Positions 14,443 through 22,603 of a stretch of 25,077 bases of DNA are shown one piece after another. The stretch is from Bacillota bacterium (GTDB lineage Bacteria; Bacillota; Clostridia; Christensenellales; Aristaeellaceae), in assembly GCA_023435435.1 (NCBI GenBank), contig JAEYRW010000107.1, positions 1-25,077 of the forward strand, in the 5' to 3' direction. The number at the start of each line of letters is the position of its first letter. Position 1 is the stretch's first letter. A program made the position numbers and the translations under genes. Below the pieces are notes generated by a model. The model worked only from the letters and a program-made list of their open reading frames with translations. It searched no databases and was not told the DNA's origin.

Positions 14443-16662
14443 CTAGTATTTTCCGAACTCGCGGTCGCTCAGCGCGACCTTCGAGGACTTTTTGTCGGCC
14501 GCGCTCGGCGTCGGCTCGTCGTCCAGGGAAATGTCGGCGGGCATGGGCGGCTTGGCGGGCGGGGCGTCCTCCTCGTCCATCGCTTCTACGGCGACGTTTT
14601 TCTTGCCCAGCCTGAACTTGAACAGCTTCGCGACCCCTTGCGCGCGCACGCCGAGCTTGTCGCGCATGCCGCGCCAGTCGAACTCTCTGCGCTCCTTCGG
14701 CCCTTTTGGCTCCTTCGGCCTTTTTGGTTCCTTCGGGCCCTTCGCCTTGGGCTTGCCGGGGGCGGACGGCTTCTTGGGCGCGCTTTCCTGGGTGCGCGCC
14801 TTGCGCGGCGCGGCGCCCGTGCCGCGCAGGTGGAAGCCTGCCACCTGCCTTTCCAGTGTATCGGCCTGTTCATTGAGATGCATGGCCACAGAGGCGCTTT
14901 GCTGGGATGCGGCGGAATTCGCCTGCACGACCTGGGAAACCTGCTCCAGCCCCTGATTGATCTGCTCGATGCCCAGAGATTGCTCCCCGGAAGCGACCGA
15001 GATGCCGTTGACCAGAGCAGCCACGCTGGCGATCTCCCGCACGATTGCGGTCAGCGCATCGGCCGTTTCCTGGGCGAGCTGCACACCGCCCGCCACCTTT
15101 TCAGAGGAATTCTGAATGAGGTTCGCAGTTTCCTTGGCGGCTTCCGCGGACTTGGCGGCCAGATTGCGCACTTCCTGGGCGACGACCGCAAACCCCCTGC
15201 CTTGCTGCCCGGCATGGGCGGCTTCCACCGCGGCGTTGAGGGCGAGAATATTGGTCTGGAACGCGATATCGTCGATGACCTTGGTGATGCTGACGATGTC
15301 GTTTGACGACTGGTCGATGTCCTGCATGGCGAGGAGCAGGCTCCCCATCTTGCCGTTGCCGCGCTCGGCCGTGTCTCGCGTGCTGGCGACGAGCCGGTTT
15401 GCCTCGTTCGCGTTCCCGGCGTTGGTCCTGGTCTGGGCGGCAATCTGCTCCATGGAGGCTGTGATCTCCTCCAGCGCGCTTGCCTGCTCGGTGCTTCCCT
15501 GGGCAAACTGCTGACCGGAGTCGGCGATTTCCCGGGATTCCGTCGCCACCTGCCCGGCGCCCGTGCGGATGCCGGAAATGATGTGGGTCATGTTGTCGGC
15601 CACCAGATCGAGGGACTGCGCCAGAGCGCCGATCTCGTCCCGCCGCGCGATGGCAACGTCCACATCCAGATCGCCCCCGGAGAATTTCCGAAGCTCGCTT
15701 TCAATCTTGCGAATGGGCCTGTAAATCCGGTTGGCGATGGCGAGGGCGAACCCGGCGCTCAAAAGCGCCAGCGCGATGGTCGCGGCAATCAGGATCGTCC
15801 TTAGTTGGTTGATGGTGGCAAATACGCTGTCATGCGGCGCGGTCAGCGCGAGGAACCAGTTGGTTCCCGGAATGGGCGCGTAGCCGGCACTCTTGAAAAC
15901 ATCGTTGTATGTGTACTCGGCCATGCCGCTCTTTCCCTCAATCATGAGGTTGAGCATGTCCGCCAGCCCCGCCATCTCCGAGTTGTCGGTCGCTTCGAGC
16001 AGCATGGGCTCCTGTGCGGCCACCATTTCACGGTTGGGGTGCGCCACGATGATGCCGTCCCCGTCGATGGCAAACGCGTAATCGTCCTCGGCCAGGGAAA
16101 TGCCGGAAATCATATCGCACAGCTTGTATCCGTCGCAGAAGCACAGCAGAACGCCGCGAATCTGGTCGTCCCTGTCGTACACGGGCACGGAAAACGTCAT
16201 GGTCATGGCGTCGTCCGTTCCCGTGGGAACCGGATTGGAAACGTAGCTTTCGCCAGCCATGCCGCGGGCGAAGTTCTCGGTATCGCCGACGAAAACCTGC
16301 CGGTCTCCGCTCTGGTACGCGATGCCGTCGGACGCCGCGAACGCCAGATCCATGTCGTCGCCGGAAATCTCCTGCATGTTATTGAACAGCGTGAACATGC
16401 GGAACTGGCTGACGTCGGAGCTCTTGAACAGATCGCTGGCGGCAATGATCCGGAGCCTCTCCAAGACCGAGTTCACTTCGTTTGAAATGATGGTCGCTCC
16501 CTGGGTCGTGACCTGCGTGAGCGATTCCTCGAGCAATCCCGAAACCGCCGAATCCGAGAGTTCCATCGATATGATGAAAAATGCGGCGCAAATGAGGATG
16601 GCAATCGCGGAGATGTAGAACACCATCTCAAGCCGAATGCTCTTGAAGCCCTTTTTCTTCAT
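14443..16662 (-). CDS. Methyl-accepting chemotaxis protein with Lys/Pro-rich C-terminal tail
   Basis: A 739-aa chemoreceptor within the che operon. TM1 lies at about 11-31; an extracytoplasmic dCache-like sensor (about 32-288) contains DYAFAIDGDGIIVAHPN and AGYAPIPGTNWFLALTAP; TM2 is near 290-312, then HAMP and the signalling domain, whose tip is IDDIAFQTNILALNAAVEAA near residue 464. Unusually, about 125 residues follow the signalling domain: a Lys/Pro-rich stretch with KEPKxPKEPKGPKE repeats, a basic segment (KLFKFRLGKKN) and an acidic tail ending in FGKY. No classical CheR pentapeptide is obvious. The stop abuts the end of an inserted element, so the last residues may have been altered. 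It lies 52 bp after cheW; the ribosome binding site is weak. Confidence 0.92.
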   Translation of the reverse strand: MKKKGFKSIRLEMVFYISAIAILICAAFFIISMELSDSAVSGLLEESLTQVTTQGATIISNEVNSVLERLRIIAASDLFKSSDVSQFRMFTLFNNMQEISGDDMDLAFAASDGIAYQSGDRQVFVGDTENFARGMAGESYVSNPVPTGTDDAMTMTFSVPVYDRDDQIRGVLLCFCDGYKLCDMISGISLAEDDYAFAIDGDGIIVAHPNREMVAAQEPMLLEATDNSEMAGLADMLNLMIEGKSGMAEYTYNDVFKSAGYAPIPGTNWFLALTAPHDSVFATINQLRTILIAATIALALLSAGFALAIANRIYRPIRKIESELRKFSGGDLDVDVAIARRDEIGALAQSLDLVADNMTHIISGIRTGAGQVATESREIADSGQQFAQGSTEQASALEEITASMEQIAAQTRTNAGNANEANRLVASTRDTAERGNGKMGSLLLAMQDIDQSSNDIVSITKVIDDIAFQTNILALNAAVEAAHAGQQGRGFAVVAQEVRNLAAKSAEAAKETANLIQNSSEKVAGGVQLAQETADALTAIVREIASVAALVNGISVASGEQSLGIEQINQGLEQVSQVVQANSAASQQSASVAMHLNEQADTLERQVAGFHLRGTGAAPRKARTQESAPKKPSAPGKPKAKGPKEPKRPKEPKGPKERREFDWRGMRDKLGVRAQGVAKLFKFRLGKKNVAVEAMDEEDAPPAKPPMPADISLDDEPTPSAADKKSSKVALSDREFGKY

Positions 16663-16714
16663 GATTCCACGCCCTGTCTAATGTATTCTGCGCCTCTATG
16701 GATTCAGCGCGGTT

Positions 16715-17227
16715 CTACGCTTCCTTTGCCATGTCCATCTGTGTGAGGCCTTGGCCGATGGAATCCACATCGTCCGAGACCAATTCCTCAAAGTCGAGCA
16801 GCAGCTTGACCTCCTGCCCGACCTTGCCGATGCTCTTGACGAAGCGGTTGCTGGATCCGTTGATCTTCGGCAAGGGGGAGATGCTTTCGTCGGGGATGTA
16901 GAGCACTTCGCTCACCTTGTCCACAATGAGGCCGATGCTCAGACTGCCCGAGCGGGCCACGATGATGCAGGTACGGTCCGTGTAGGCGACTTCGCCCTTG
17001 CCGAAGCGCAGCCGCACATCCATGACGGGGATGATTTCGCCGCGCAGATTGATGATTCCCTTGATGTAATGGTTGACCTCCGGAAGCGTCGCGATGGGCT
17101 GCATCTGGATGATGTCCGTAATGAAGCCGATCTCCACGCCGTAGGATTCGTCGTTGAGTGTAAACGTCAGATACCTGCCATGCAGCGTGTCCTCGGCAGG
17201 GATGTATTCCGCAATCCTCTCGCTCAC
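16715..17227 (-). CDS. cheW: Chemotaxis coupling protein CheW
   Basis: A 170-aa CheW-domain protein that links chemoreceptors to the CheA kinase. Typical segments are YLTFTLNDESYGVEI, PIATLPEVNHYIKGIINLRGEIIPVMDVRLRF and GLIVDKVSEVL. I chose the GTG at 17227: it sits 1 bp after the cheA TAA and 8 bp after GGAGG (inside the last cheA codons), a typical coupled start. An ATG at 17242 would add five residues and overlap cheA by 14 bp, but has only AAGAAG before it. Slightly longer than minimal CheW because of N- and C-terminal extensions. Confidence 0.95.
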   Translation of the reverse strand: MSERIAEYIPAEDTLHGRYLTFTLNDESYGVEIGFITDIIQMQPIATLPEVNHYIKGIINLRGEIIPVMDVRLRFGKGEVAYTDRTCIIVARSGSLSIGLIVDKVSEVLYIPDESISPLPKINGSSNRFVKSIGKVGQEVKLLLDFEELVSDDVDSIGQGLTQMDMAKEA

Positions 17228-17228
17228 G

Positions 17229-19451
17229 TTAGATTCCTCCATCTTCTTTGCCCTTGATGTCCGCGTCCACCAGCCAACCCGCGTCCAGGATCAGGCTGAT
17301 GCTGCCGTCGCTTAAAAGGGTCAGCCCCGAAAGGCACCGGGAAATTGGCGTTTTTTTCAGATATGTGGGCAGCGTCTTCACCACCACCTGCTGGCGTCCC
17401 ACCAGTCTGTCCGCAAAGACACAGCGCTTCTTGCCGTCCTGCTCCACCATGATCAAAATGCCGTCTGGCAGCTTGGTCACCTTCGTATCCACCCGCCACT
17501 GTCTGTGGAGACGAATCACGGCGTAGCAGTCGCCGCGCACCATCACCATCTCGTTGCCCTCGACGTCGTACAGAATGTCCTCCGCCCGGGGCTTGAACGA
17601 CTCGCAGATCGCCGAGATCGGCACCGTCAGGCGCGTATCGCCCACCAGAACGTTCATGCCGTCCAGTATCGCGATGGTCAGCGGGATCTTCAGAATAATC
17701 TTCGTGCCCTTGCCCGGCTCGCTTTCGACGGAAACGGAGCCGCCAATGGTGGTGATGTTCTGCATGACCACGTCCATGCCGACGCCGCGGCCGCTGTACT
17801 CGGTCACCGTATCGTTTGTGGAGAAGCCCGGCAGGAAGATCAGGTTGTTGATTTCCCGGTCCGTGTATTCGGCTTCCGGTTTTTTCAGCAGATTGTTTTC
17901 GCGGGCGCGCTTGAGAATCTTCTCGCGGTTCAACCCGCGCCCGTCGTCCGAAACCGAAATCAGAACGTGTCCGCCCGCGTTTTCCGCCTCCAGCGTGAGG
18001 GTCGCCGCAGCGGGCTTGCCCGTCCGCGCGCGCTCCTGCGCGGTTTCGATTCCATGGTCGATGGCGTTGCGCACCAGGTGGATCAGCGGGTCCCCGATGT
18101 GCTCAATCACATTCTTGTCGACGCTCGTTTCCTCGCCGACCAGCACCAGCTCGATCTCCTTTTTGAGCGAATTGCTCATGTCCCGCACGATGCGCTGCAT
18201 CCGGTGGAAGGTCGTGGACAGGGGAACCAGACGCATGGACATCACCAGTTCCTGCATCTCGGTAACGATCTTGCTCAAATGCGCGGCCGACTTTTTGAAA
18301 TCGGCAAGGTCCAGGTCCCGGACTTCGGGGCTGTCGGCCACCATGGTTTTTGCGATGACCAGCTCGCCCATCAGGTCCATCATCAGATCCAGCTTGTTGA
18401 CGCTGACGCTGATGATCGACTGCGGCTGCTGACGGTACTGGGCGTTGGTCTCGCCCCGGGGTGCGGCGGACTTCTGCGCGGCCTTGGCCACTTCCGCCTT
18501 GGGCGCCTCGGCCTTGGGCGTCTCGGCCTTGGGTGCTTCCGCCTTGGGCGTCTCAGCCTTGGGCGTCTCCGCCTTGGGCGCTTCCGCCTTGGGAGGGACA
18601 ACCTCGGGCTGTTCGGCCTCGAACGCCGCTTCCTCTGCTTGGGACTGCGCGGCGGCGACGGCGGATTCCTCCTCCATCATCAGGTCGGCATCCCGCAAAA
18701 GCACCGTCTGATACAGGCGCGTGCGCACTTCTTCCTCGTCCAGATCCGTTTCCATGCGGATGAGGAACCCGTTTTCACGGATTTCCAAGGTGCTGTTCGG
18801 ATCCTCCATGATGCCCGACGGCTCATAGGAGAGCACCTTCGCATATTTTGCGATCTCGACCATGGCGGAGTATGCCCGCACATCCTCCATCTCGCAGCCT
18901 TCTTCGAACATCAGAACGGTGCGATAGCGGTGCGCGTTGCCCGCGGGCACGGGTACGGGCGCGGCTTCGGGTACGGACGTGGCTTCGGGTACGGACGTGG
19001 CTTCGGGCGCAGCCTCCGGCGCGGCGGCGGTGCCGCCGTTTACCATATCGGCCATCAGCGCGCCAATGCGCTGTCCCAACTCTTCGATGTCGCCCTCCGC
19101 AGGAGTACCGCCCTCTCGCACGATGTCGAGCTGTCGGTTGATGTAATCCATACAGGCGAGAATCAGGTCCGAAATGGTATGCCGGTCATACCGGGCATCG
19201 ACATTCCCGCGGATGTAGGAAAAAAGATCCTCCATCTGATGCGCGAGCGTGGCGATTTCGGAATAAGACATCATCGCGGAAGACCCCTTGATGGTGTGCA
19301 TGATCCGGAATACGTCATTCACCTCATCCGGAGAGAAGTGCCCCTCCCGCTCCGCGTTGAGCACAATTTGTTCAAGCTGCTCTGTATTCTGGGTCGTCTC
19401 GAATACAAACAGTTCGAGCAAGGATTCGTCCTGGTTGATTGCCGGAGCCAT
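17229..19451 (-). CDS. cheA: Chemotaxis histidine kinase CheA
   Basis: A 740-aa cytoplasmic kinase, complete by domain order. The P1 Hpt domain has phospho-acceptor His52 (MHTIKGSSAMM). A Pro/Ala/Val-rich linker (about 140-168) leads to a P2-like domain (YRTVLMFEEGCEMEDVRAYS), then a second linker of near-perfect five-residue PKAE(A/T) repeats at about 284-325. The P3 dimer helices follow, then the P4 ATPase with N box HLVRNAIDHGIE and the glycine loops DDGRGLN and GRGVGMDVV, and finally the CheW-like P5 domain. A GGGGGGAG site precedes the ATG. It lies 12 bp after cheY. It phosphorylates CheY and CheB according to receptor state. Confidence 0.97.
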   Translation of the reverse strand: MAPAINQDESLLELFVFETTQNTEQLEQIVLNAEREGHFSPDEVNDVFRIMHTIKGSSAMMSYSEIATLAHQMEDLFSYIRGNVDARYDRHTISDLILACMDYINRQLDIVREGGTPAEGDIEELGQRIGALMADMVNGGTAAAPEAAPEATSVPEATSVPEAAPVPVPAGNAHRYRTVLMFEEGCEMEDVRAYSAMVEIAKYAKVLSYEPSGIMEDPNSTLEIRENGFLIRMETDLDEEEVRTRLYQTVLLRDADLMMEEESAVAAAQSQAEEAAFEAEQPEVVPPKAEAPKAETPKAETPKAEAPKAETPKAEAPKAEVAKAAQKSAAPRGETNAQYRQQPQSIISVSVNKLDLMMDLMGELVIAKTMVADSPEVRDLDLADFKKSAAHLSKIVTEMQELVMSMRLVPLSTTFHRMQRIVRDMSNSLKKEIELVLVGEETSVDKNVIEHIGDPLIHLVRNAIDHGIETAQERARTGKPAAATLTLEAENAGGHVLISVSDDGRGLNREKILKRARENNLLKKPEAEYTDREINNLIFLPGFSTNDTVTEYSGRGVGMDVVMQNITTIGGSVSVESEPGKGTKIILKIPLTIAILDGMNVLVGDTRLTVPISAICESFKPRAEDILYDVEGNEMVMVRGDCYAVIRLHRQWRVDTKVTKLPDGILIMVEQDGKKRCVFADRLVGRQQVVVKTLPTYLKKTPISRCLSGLTLLSDGSISLILDAGWLVDADIKGKEDGGI
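18480..18600 (-). repeat. Tandem 15-bp repeats inside cheA
   Basis: About eight in-frame 15-bp units, variants of GCCTTGGGCGTCTCG on the plus strand, encode the PKAE(A/T) linker between P2 and P3. They alternate between Ala and Thr versions. Such repeats can change copy number by slippage without breaking the frame. Confidence 0.8.
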
Positions 19452-19463
19452 ATGTCTCCCCCC

Positions 19464-19829
19464 TCAGCTTTGGGCTGCCACCTTCATAAGCGTCTGCGTA
19501 ATGTGTTCTTCTTTGTATGGTTTAACGATGAAGGATTTGGCGCCGCCCAAAATCGCCTCCTTGACCATGCTCTCCTGTCCCATTGCCGAGATCATGACCA
19601 CCTTCGCGCCGGGATCAAATTGGCGGATCATTTTGAGCGCTTCGATGCCAGTCATGTCAGGCATCGTAATGTCCATCGTCACGACGTCGGGCTTCAGTTC
19701 CATGTACTTTTCGACGCCCTCGCGGCCGTTCTTTGCCTCGGCGGCCACAAGAAAGCCGTATTTGCTGAGCACATTCTTGATCGCAAGCCTCATAAACGCC
19801 GCATCGTCCACAACCAAAACACTGATCAT
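19464..19829 (-). CDS. cheY: Chemotaxis response regulator CheY
   Basis: A 121-aa single receiver domain. Key residues are D8 and D9 (metal), phosphoacceptor D53 (VTMDITMPDMTG), the Ser in VVMISAMG, and the Lys in FIVKPYKEE. There is no output domain, as expected for a protein that binds the flagellar motor switch. The ATG at 19829 follows GGAGG by 9 bp; codons upstream to 19859 are less likely because they would overlap the preceding gene. It lies 19 bp after the HD-GYP gene and 12 bp before cheA, within one operon. No cheC, cheD, cheX or cheZ is seen in this window. Confidence 0.95.
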   Translation of the reverse strand: MISVLVVDDAAFMRLAIKNVLSKYGFLVAAEAKNGREGVEKYMELKPDVVTMDITMPDMTGIEALKMIRQFDPGAKVVMISAMGQESMVKEAILGGAKSFIVKPYKEEHITQTLMKVAAQS

Positions 19830-19848
19830 AGTTCTTCGCCTCCACCGG

Positions 19849-20934
19849 TCATTTATCAAGTCCGAGTATGGTCACATTCCAATACGCGGGATCGTTGAGC
19901 AGATCGACAGCCTTTTCGTCCACCCGCGCATCCTGGATGTCGATCTTGAGCAGCCGCACCTTCGGGCGCATCAGGTTTTCCGCTTGATTGCTTACCACGA
20001 TGCCGCGCTGGCCGTTGCTGAGAATCACCTTGCTGCCCACGGGATAGGGCACAATTTTCTTGGCAAAGACCGAAACCATCTGCGGATCAAACAGAGTCCC
20101 GGCATTGCCCATGATGTGCTCGACGGCCTCTGACGGCGAGACCGCGGTGCGGTACGGGCGCTCGGACGTAATGGCGTCGTAGACGTCGCTCAACGCGATG
20201 ATCCGCGCCTCAAAAGGCTGCTTGTCGCCCGCCAAGCCGAAGGGGTATCCCGTGCCGTTGTAATGTTCGTGATGAGAAAGCACCGCGACGATGGATTCCG
20301 TCGGACCGCTCCAAAACTCGCGCAGATAGTCATACCCCAGCAGGCTGTGCTTTTTCATCTCCTCGTACTCGTCGTCATCGAGCGCCGTGGGTTTGTGCAG
20401 AATTTTTTTCCGGATAAATACCTTGCCGACATCGTGAAGCAGCGCGCCCATGCCCAGCTTGTACAGGGCGGTCCTTTTCAGGCCAAGGGAAACGCCCAGC
20501 AAAATCGACGAAGCCGCCACGCTGACGGAATGGTGATATGTATATTCGTCGTATGTCTTCAGGTCTGTCAGGCACATGAGCATCGACCTGTCGGCGGAGA
20601 TTTCATCGATAATTTCATCCAAAAACACGCGCGCCCGGTTCAGTGAGTTTTGCTGCGCTTCCCTGTTCCCCGACTCAATGTTGGTAAAGAGCGAACGAAC
20701 GGCGCTCACCGCGTTGCGCTTCAGGCGCTCGCTGATCAGCCCGAAATCCTCGGGGCTGGCGTCGTCCATGCCGTCGATGATACATGCCATCTGATGGTCG
20801 ATCCTCTGGAGCTTCGCCACCAGAGTGGAGGTCAGCATCTGGCCGCGCCGCAGAAGAATTTCGTCGCGCGTGCCAAGCAAATCCTTGGCCAGCAGCATGC
20901 CTGGTTTCAAGTCTTCTGGTCGTACGTACATCAT
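19849..20934 (-). CDS. HD-GYP domain protein, probable c-di-GMP phosphodiesterase
   Basis: A 361-aa protein. The N-terminal part (RPEDLKPGMLLAKDLLG, LLRRGQMLT) is the lead-in common to Firmicute HD-GYP proteins. The HD-GYP domain covers about 125-300 and has the expected metal-binding set: His135, His167-Asp168 (LLHDVGK), His196, His221-His222 (SHHEHYNGTGYP) and the GYP signature at 229-231. Catalytic residues look intact, so hydrolysis of c-di-GMP is likely. The C-terminal tail (GSKVILSNGQRGIVV) is also common in these proteins. It is the first gene of the che operon. The ATG at 20934 is followed by a second ATG; the immediate upstream sequence is a weak ribosome binding site, while a strong AAAGGAG lies about 55 bp upstream. 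Confidence 0.9.
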   Translation of the reverse strand: MMYVRPEDLKPGMLLAKDLLGTRDEILLRRGQMLTSTLVAKLQRIDHQMACIIDGMDDASPEDFGLISERLKRNAVSAVRSLFTNIESGNREAQQNSLNRARVFLDEIIDEISADRSMLMCLTDLKTYDEYTYHHSVSVAASSILLGVSLGLKRTALYKLGMGALLHDVGKVFIRKKILHKPTALDDDEYEEMKKHSLLGYDYLREFWSGPTESIVAVLSHHEHYNGTGYPFGLAGDKQPFEARIIALSDVYDAITSERPYRTAVSPSEAVEHIMGNAGTLFDPQMVSVFAKKIVPYPVGSKVILSNGQRGIVVSNQAENLMRPKVRLLKIDIQDARVDEKAVDLLNDPAYWNVTILGLDK

Positions 20935-21304
20935 CTTTTTGTCCGTCGTATTACAGCTTTCGCTCTCTTTCGTTTTGCCGGCGATCTCCTTTGATCCCCG
21001 GTCGTTATACGCGTCTCACCCTCGTTTCCCGCCGTTGCGGGTTTCCCTGCCGCGCCACCGCCTTTCGGGTCTTCCCGCAACCCGTCCGGACGGAGCCCGC
21101 GCCGCCCATGTGAGACACTGTTCCGCATGCCTTTCCCGGGATGGACAGGCCCACGGTTCACTCGAACGCTTCCTTGTAAAACGGTCGTGCCCGCCGTCAT
21201 CGCGGCTTGCCCGGCCCCCGCGGCCCGCGCATCGCGCTGCCCCGGCGGCATTTCGTCCCACGAGAAGCACGCCGTCCGCAAATCCGCGCGGGCGGCGCAA
21301 ACAT
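20935..21304. other. Gap between the first flagellin gene and the che operon
   Basis: No coding region is supported in these 370 bp. Next to the flagellin stop is an imperfect stem (21270-21279 with 21288-21297, 9 of 10 paired), a diverged version of the hairpin found after the other flagellin genes. The conserved motif AACCGTGGGC also recurs on the minus strand, near 21150. The che operon promoter should lie here, but I see only a TATAAC-like -10 on the minus strand near 21005 without a convincing -35. Confidence 0.5.
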
Positions 21305-22195
21305 TTACTGCAGCAACTGGAGGACGCCCTGCGGCTGGGCATTCGCCTGCGCAAGCATGGCCTGCGCGGCCTGCAGCAGTATGTTGTTCTTTGTATAGGT
21401 CATCATTTCGTCCGCCATGTCGACATCGCGCACGCGCGATTCGGCGGACTGCAGATTTTCCTTGGTGGCGGACATGTTGTTGGTCGCGTGCTCAAGCTGG
21501 TTCTGCCACGCGCCGTAATTCGCGCGCTGGGTATTCACTTCCGTGATGGCGCTTTCCACCAGATCGGTGGTGACATCCAGCGGATCGCCACTGCCGGCCA
21601 CTTGCGACGTGGCTTCCGTCAGTGCCGAGAGCGCCTCGGTCGCGACCTGTCCGATTTTGAGTGACTGTCCGCCGCTCTCACCGTAATAGATCGTGGCCGC
21701 GGGATCTGCCGCTGCCGCTGCCGCTGCGTCTATGGCACCCAACGCATCGTCATCCATGGCCACGATAGAGATGGTGATGGCGGCCCCAAAAACCTTTTTT
21801 CCGTTGAATTCGGTATCCGTGTAAATGTCCGTAATGGCCTTGCCCAGCGCCTTCATTTCCGAGCCGATGTTGGTCTGGTCGTCATCGCTGTAGGTGCCGT
21901 TCTGCACCTGCGTCGCCAGCTCCTTCATGCGCGTGAGCATGTCGGAAACCTCGGTGAGCGCGCCCTCCGCCGTCTGAATGAACGAAACGCCGTCCTGGGC
22001 ATTGCGCGTCCCCTGGGTAAGCCCCTTGATTTGCGAGCGCATCTTTTCCGAAATCGACAGACCGGCAGCATCGTCCGCGGCGCGGTTGATGCGCAGGCCG
22101 CTGGACAATTTCTCCATGGACTTGTTGGTATTGACGCTGTTGGTGTTATACTGCCGATAGGTGTTGAGCGCGGTGAGGTTATGATTGATCCTCAT
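21305..22195 (-). CDS. Flagellin (copy 1, most diverged)
   Basis: A 296-aa filament subunit exported by the flagellar type III system. The N-terminal D0/D1 region (MRINHNLTALNTYRQYN, MEKLSSGLRINRAADDAAG, TRNAQDGVSFIQTAEGALTEV) and C-terminal D1/D0 region (VNTQRANYGAWQNQLEHA, DVDMADEMMTYTKNNILLQA) are canonical. Between about residues 130 and 215 lies a short variable segment rich in Ala and Asp instead of large D2/D3 domains. The ATG at 22195 follows AAGGAGG by 8 bp. Compared with copies 2 and 3 it has small changes in the conserved ends (for example NSVNT, YSDDD, NTQRAN), so it diverged earlier or escapes homogenisation. A 21-bp leader hairpin shared with the other copies lies at 22220-22240. 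Confidence 0.96.
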   Translation of the reverse strand: MRINHNLTALNTYRQYNTNSVNTNKSMEKLSSGLRINRAADDAAGLSISEKMRSQIKGLTQGTRNAQDGVSFIQTAEGALTEVSDMLTRMKELATQVQNGTYSDDDQTNIGSEMKALGKAITDIYTDTEFNGKKVFGAAITISIVAMDDDALGAIDAAAAAAADPAATIYYGESGGQSLKIGQVATEALSALTEATSQVAGSGDPLDVTTDLVESAITEVNTQRANYGAWQNQLEHATNNMSATKENLQSAESRVRDVDMADEMMTYTKNNILLQAAQAMLAQANAQPQGVLQLLQ

Positions 22196-22219
22196 TATCT
22201 GTTCCTCCTTGAGCTCCGC

Positions 22220-22240
22220 CCGCGGAATCCTTTCCTGCGG
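22220..22240 (-). promoter_or_regulatory. Leader hairpin of flagellin copy 1, candidate CsrA site
   Basis: On the minus strand CCGC-A-GGAA, loop AGGA, TTCC-GCGG forms an 8-bp stem with one bulge. The loop presents GGA and the core reads AAGGAT, as in CsrA sites. It is 24 nt before the ATG. The same 21 bases precede copies 2 and 3. Confidence 0.5.
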
Positions 22241-22329
22241 GAACCCAGCCGCCGCGCTTGCGCGCGGGCGGCGGGAAAATCCTGGTTGCACAAACTGCCA
22301 AAGGACGCGCCGCGACCGGACTTTCGCCT

Positions 22330-22529
22330 GCGCGGGTGTCTTCCGTGGGCCCCATGCGCAAGTCCCTGATTTGCGCGCGCGTCTTCTCCGCGATCGGCAT
22401 GCCCGTCGCGCGCGGCGCGGTTGATCCGCGCGCCGCCGGCGCGCCGCACCATGGACCCGTTCGTGCTTACGCTGCCGGTTCCGCCGGTTCTTTCCTGCCG
22501 CCGGACGCCGCGCGGCGAATCCTTCCGCC
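22330..22529 (-). pseudogene. Decayed flagellin 5' end in the spacer before copy 1
   Basis: The spacer holds a recognisable remnant of a flagellin start. On the minus strand it encodes VSTNGSMVRRAGGARINRAA, matching VNTNKSMEKLSSGLRINRAA; after a frame change it gives MPIAEKTRAQIRDL, matching LSISEKMRSQIKGL. Upstream, GGCGGAAGGATTCGCC (22514-22529) resembles a decayed copy of the flagellin leader hairpin. The relic lacks about 15 start codons and has a net 5-bp deletion relative to copy 1. It cannot encode a working protein. Confidence 0.65.
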
Positions 22530-22549
22530 TTGCCGCGCACCCACGGTTT

Positions 22550-22598
22550 GCTTCCCGGCGGGACGCCCGCCGCGCGCGTTCCCGCGGGGGCGGCGCGG
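22550..22598 (-). repeat. Hairpin pair after flagellin copy 2
   Basis: Two stems follow the stop codon: a G/C-rich imperfect stem (about 22568-22598, loop near TTCC) and GCTTCCC/GGGACGC (22550-22566, one mismatch). They match the tails of the neighbouring copies. There is no T-run, so they may stabilise the mRNA 3' end rather than act as standard terminators. Confidence 0.5.
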
Positions 22599-22603
22599 TC
22601 CGT

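Noticed and set aside
18480..18600. Regularly spaced short repeats that could suggest a CRISPR array
   Set aside because: The units are contiguous 15-bp in-frame codon repeats encoding PKAE, without unique spacers.
17505..19898. Long rightward open frame opposite cheA (nearly 800 codons)
   Set aside because: High GC and the codon pattern of cheA keep the opposite strand open. The translation is His/Arg/Gly-rich and low in complexity, with no recognisable domain, while the leftward frame is a complete CheA.
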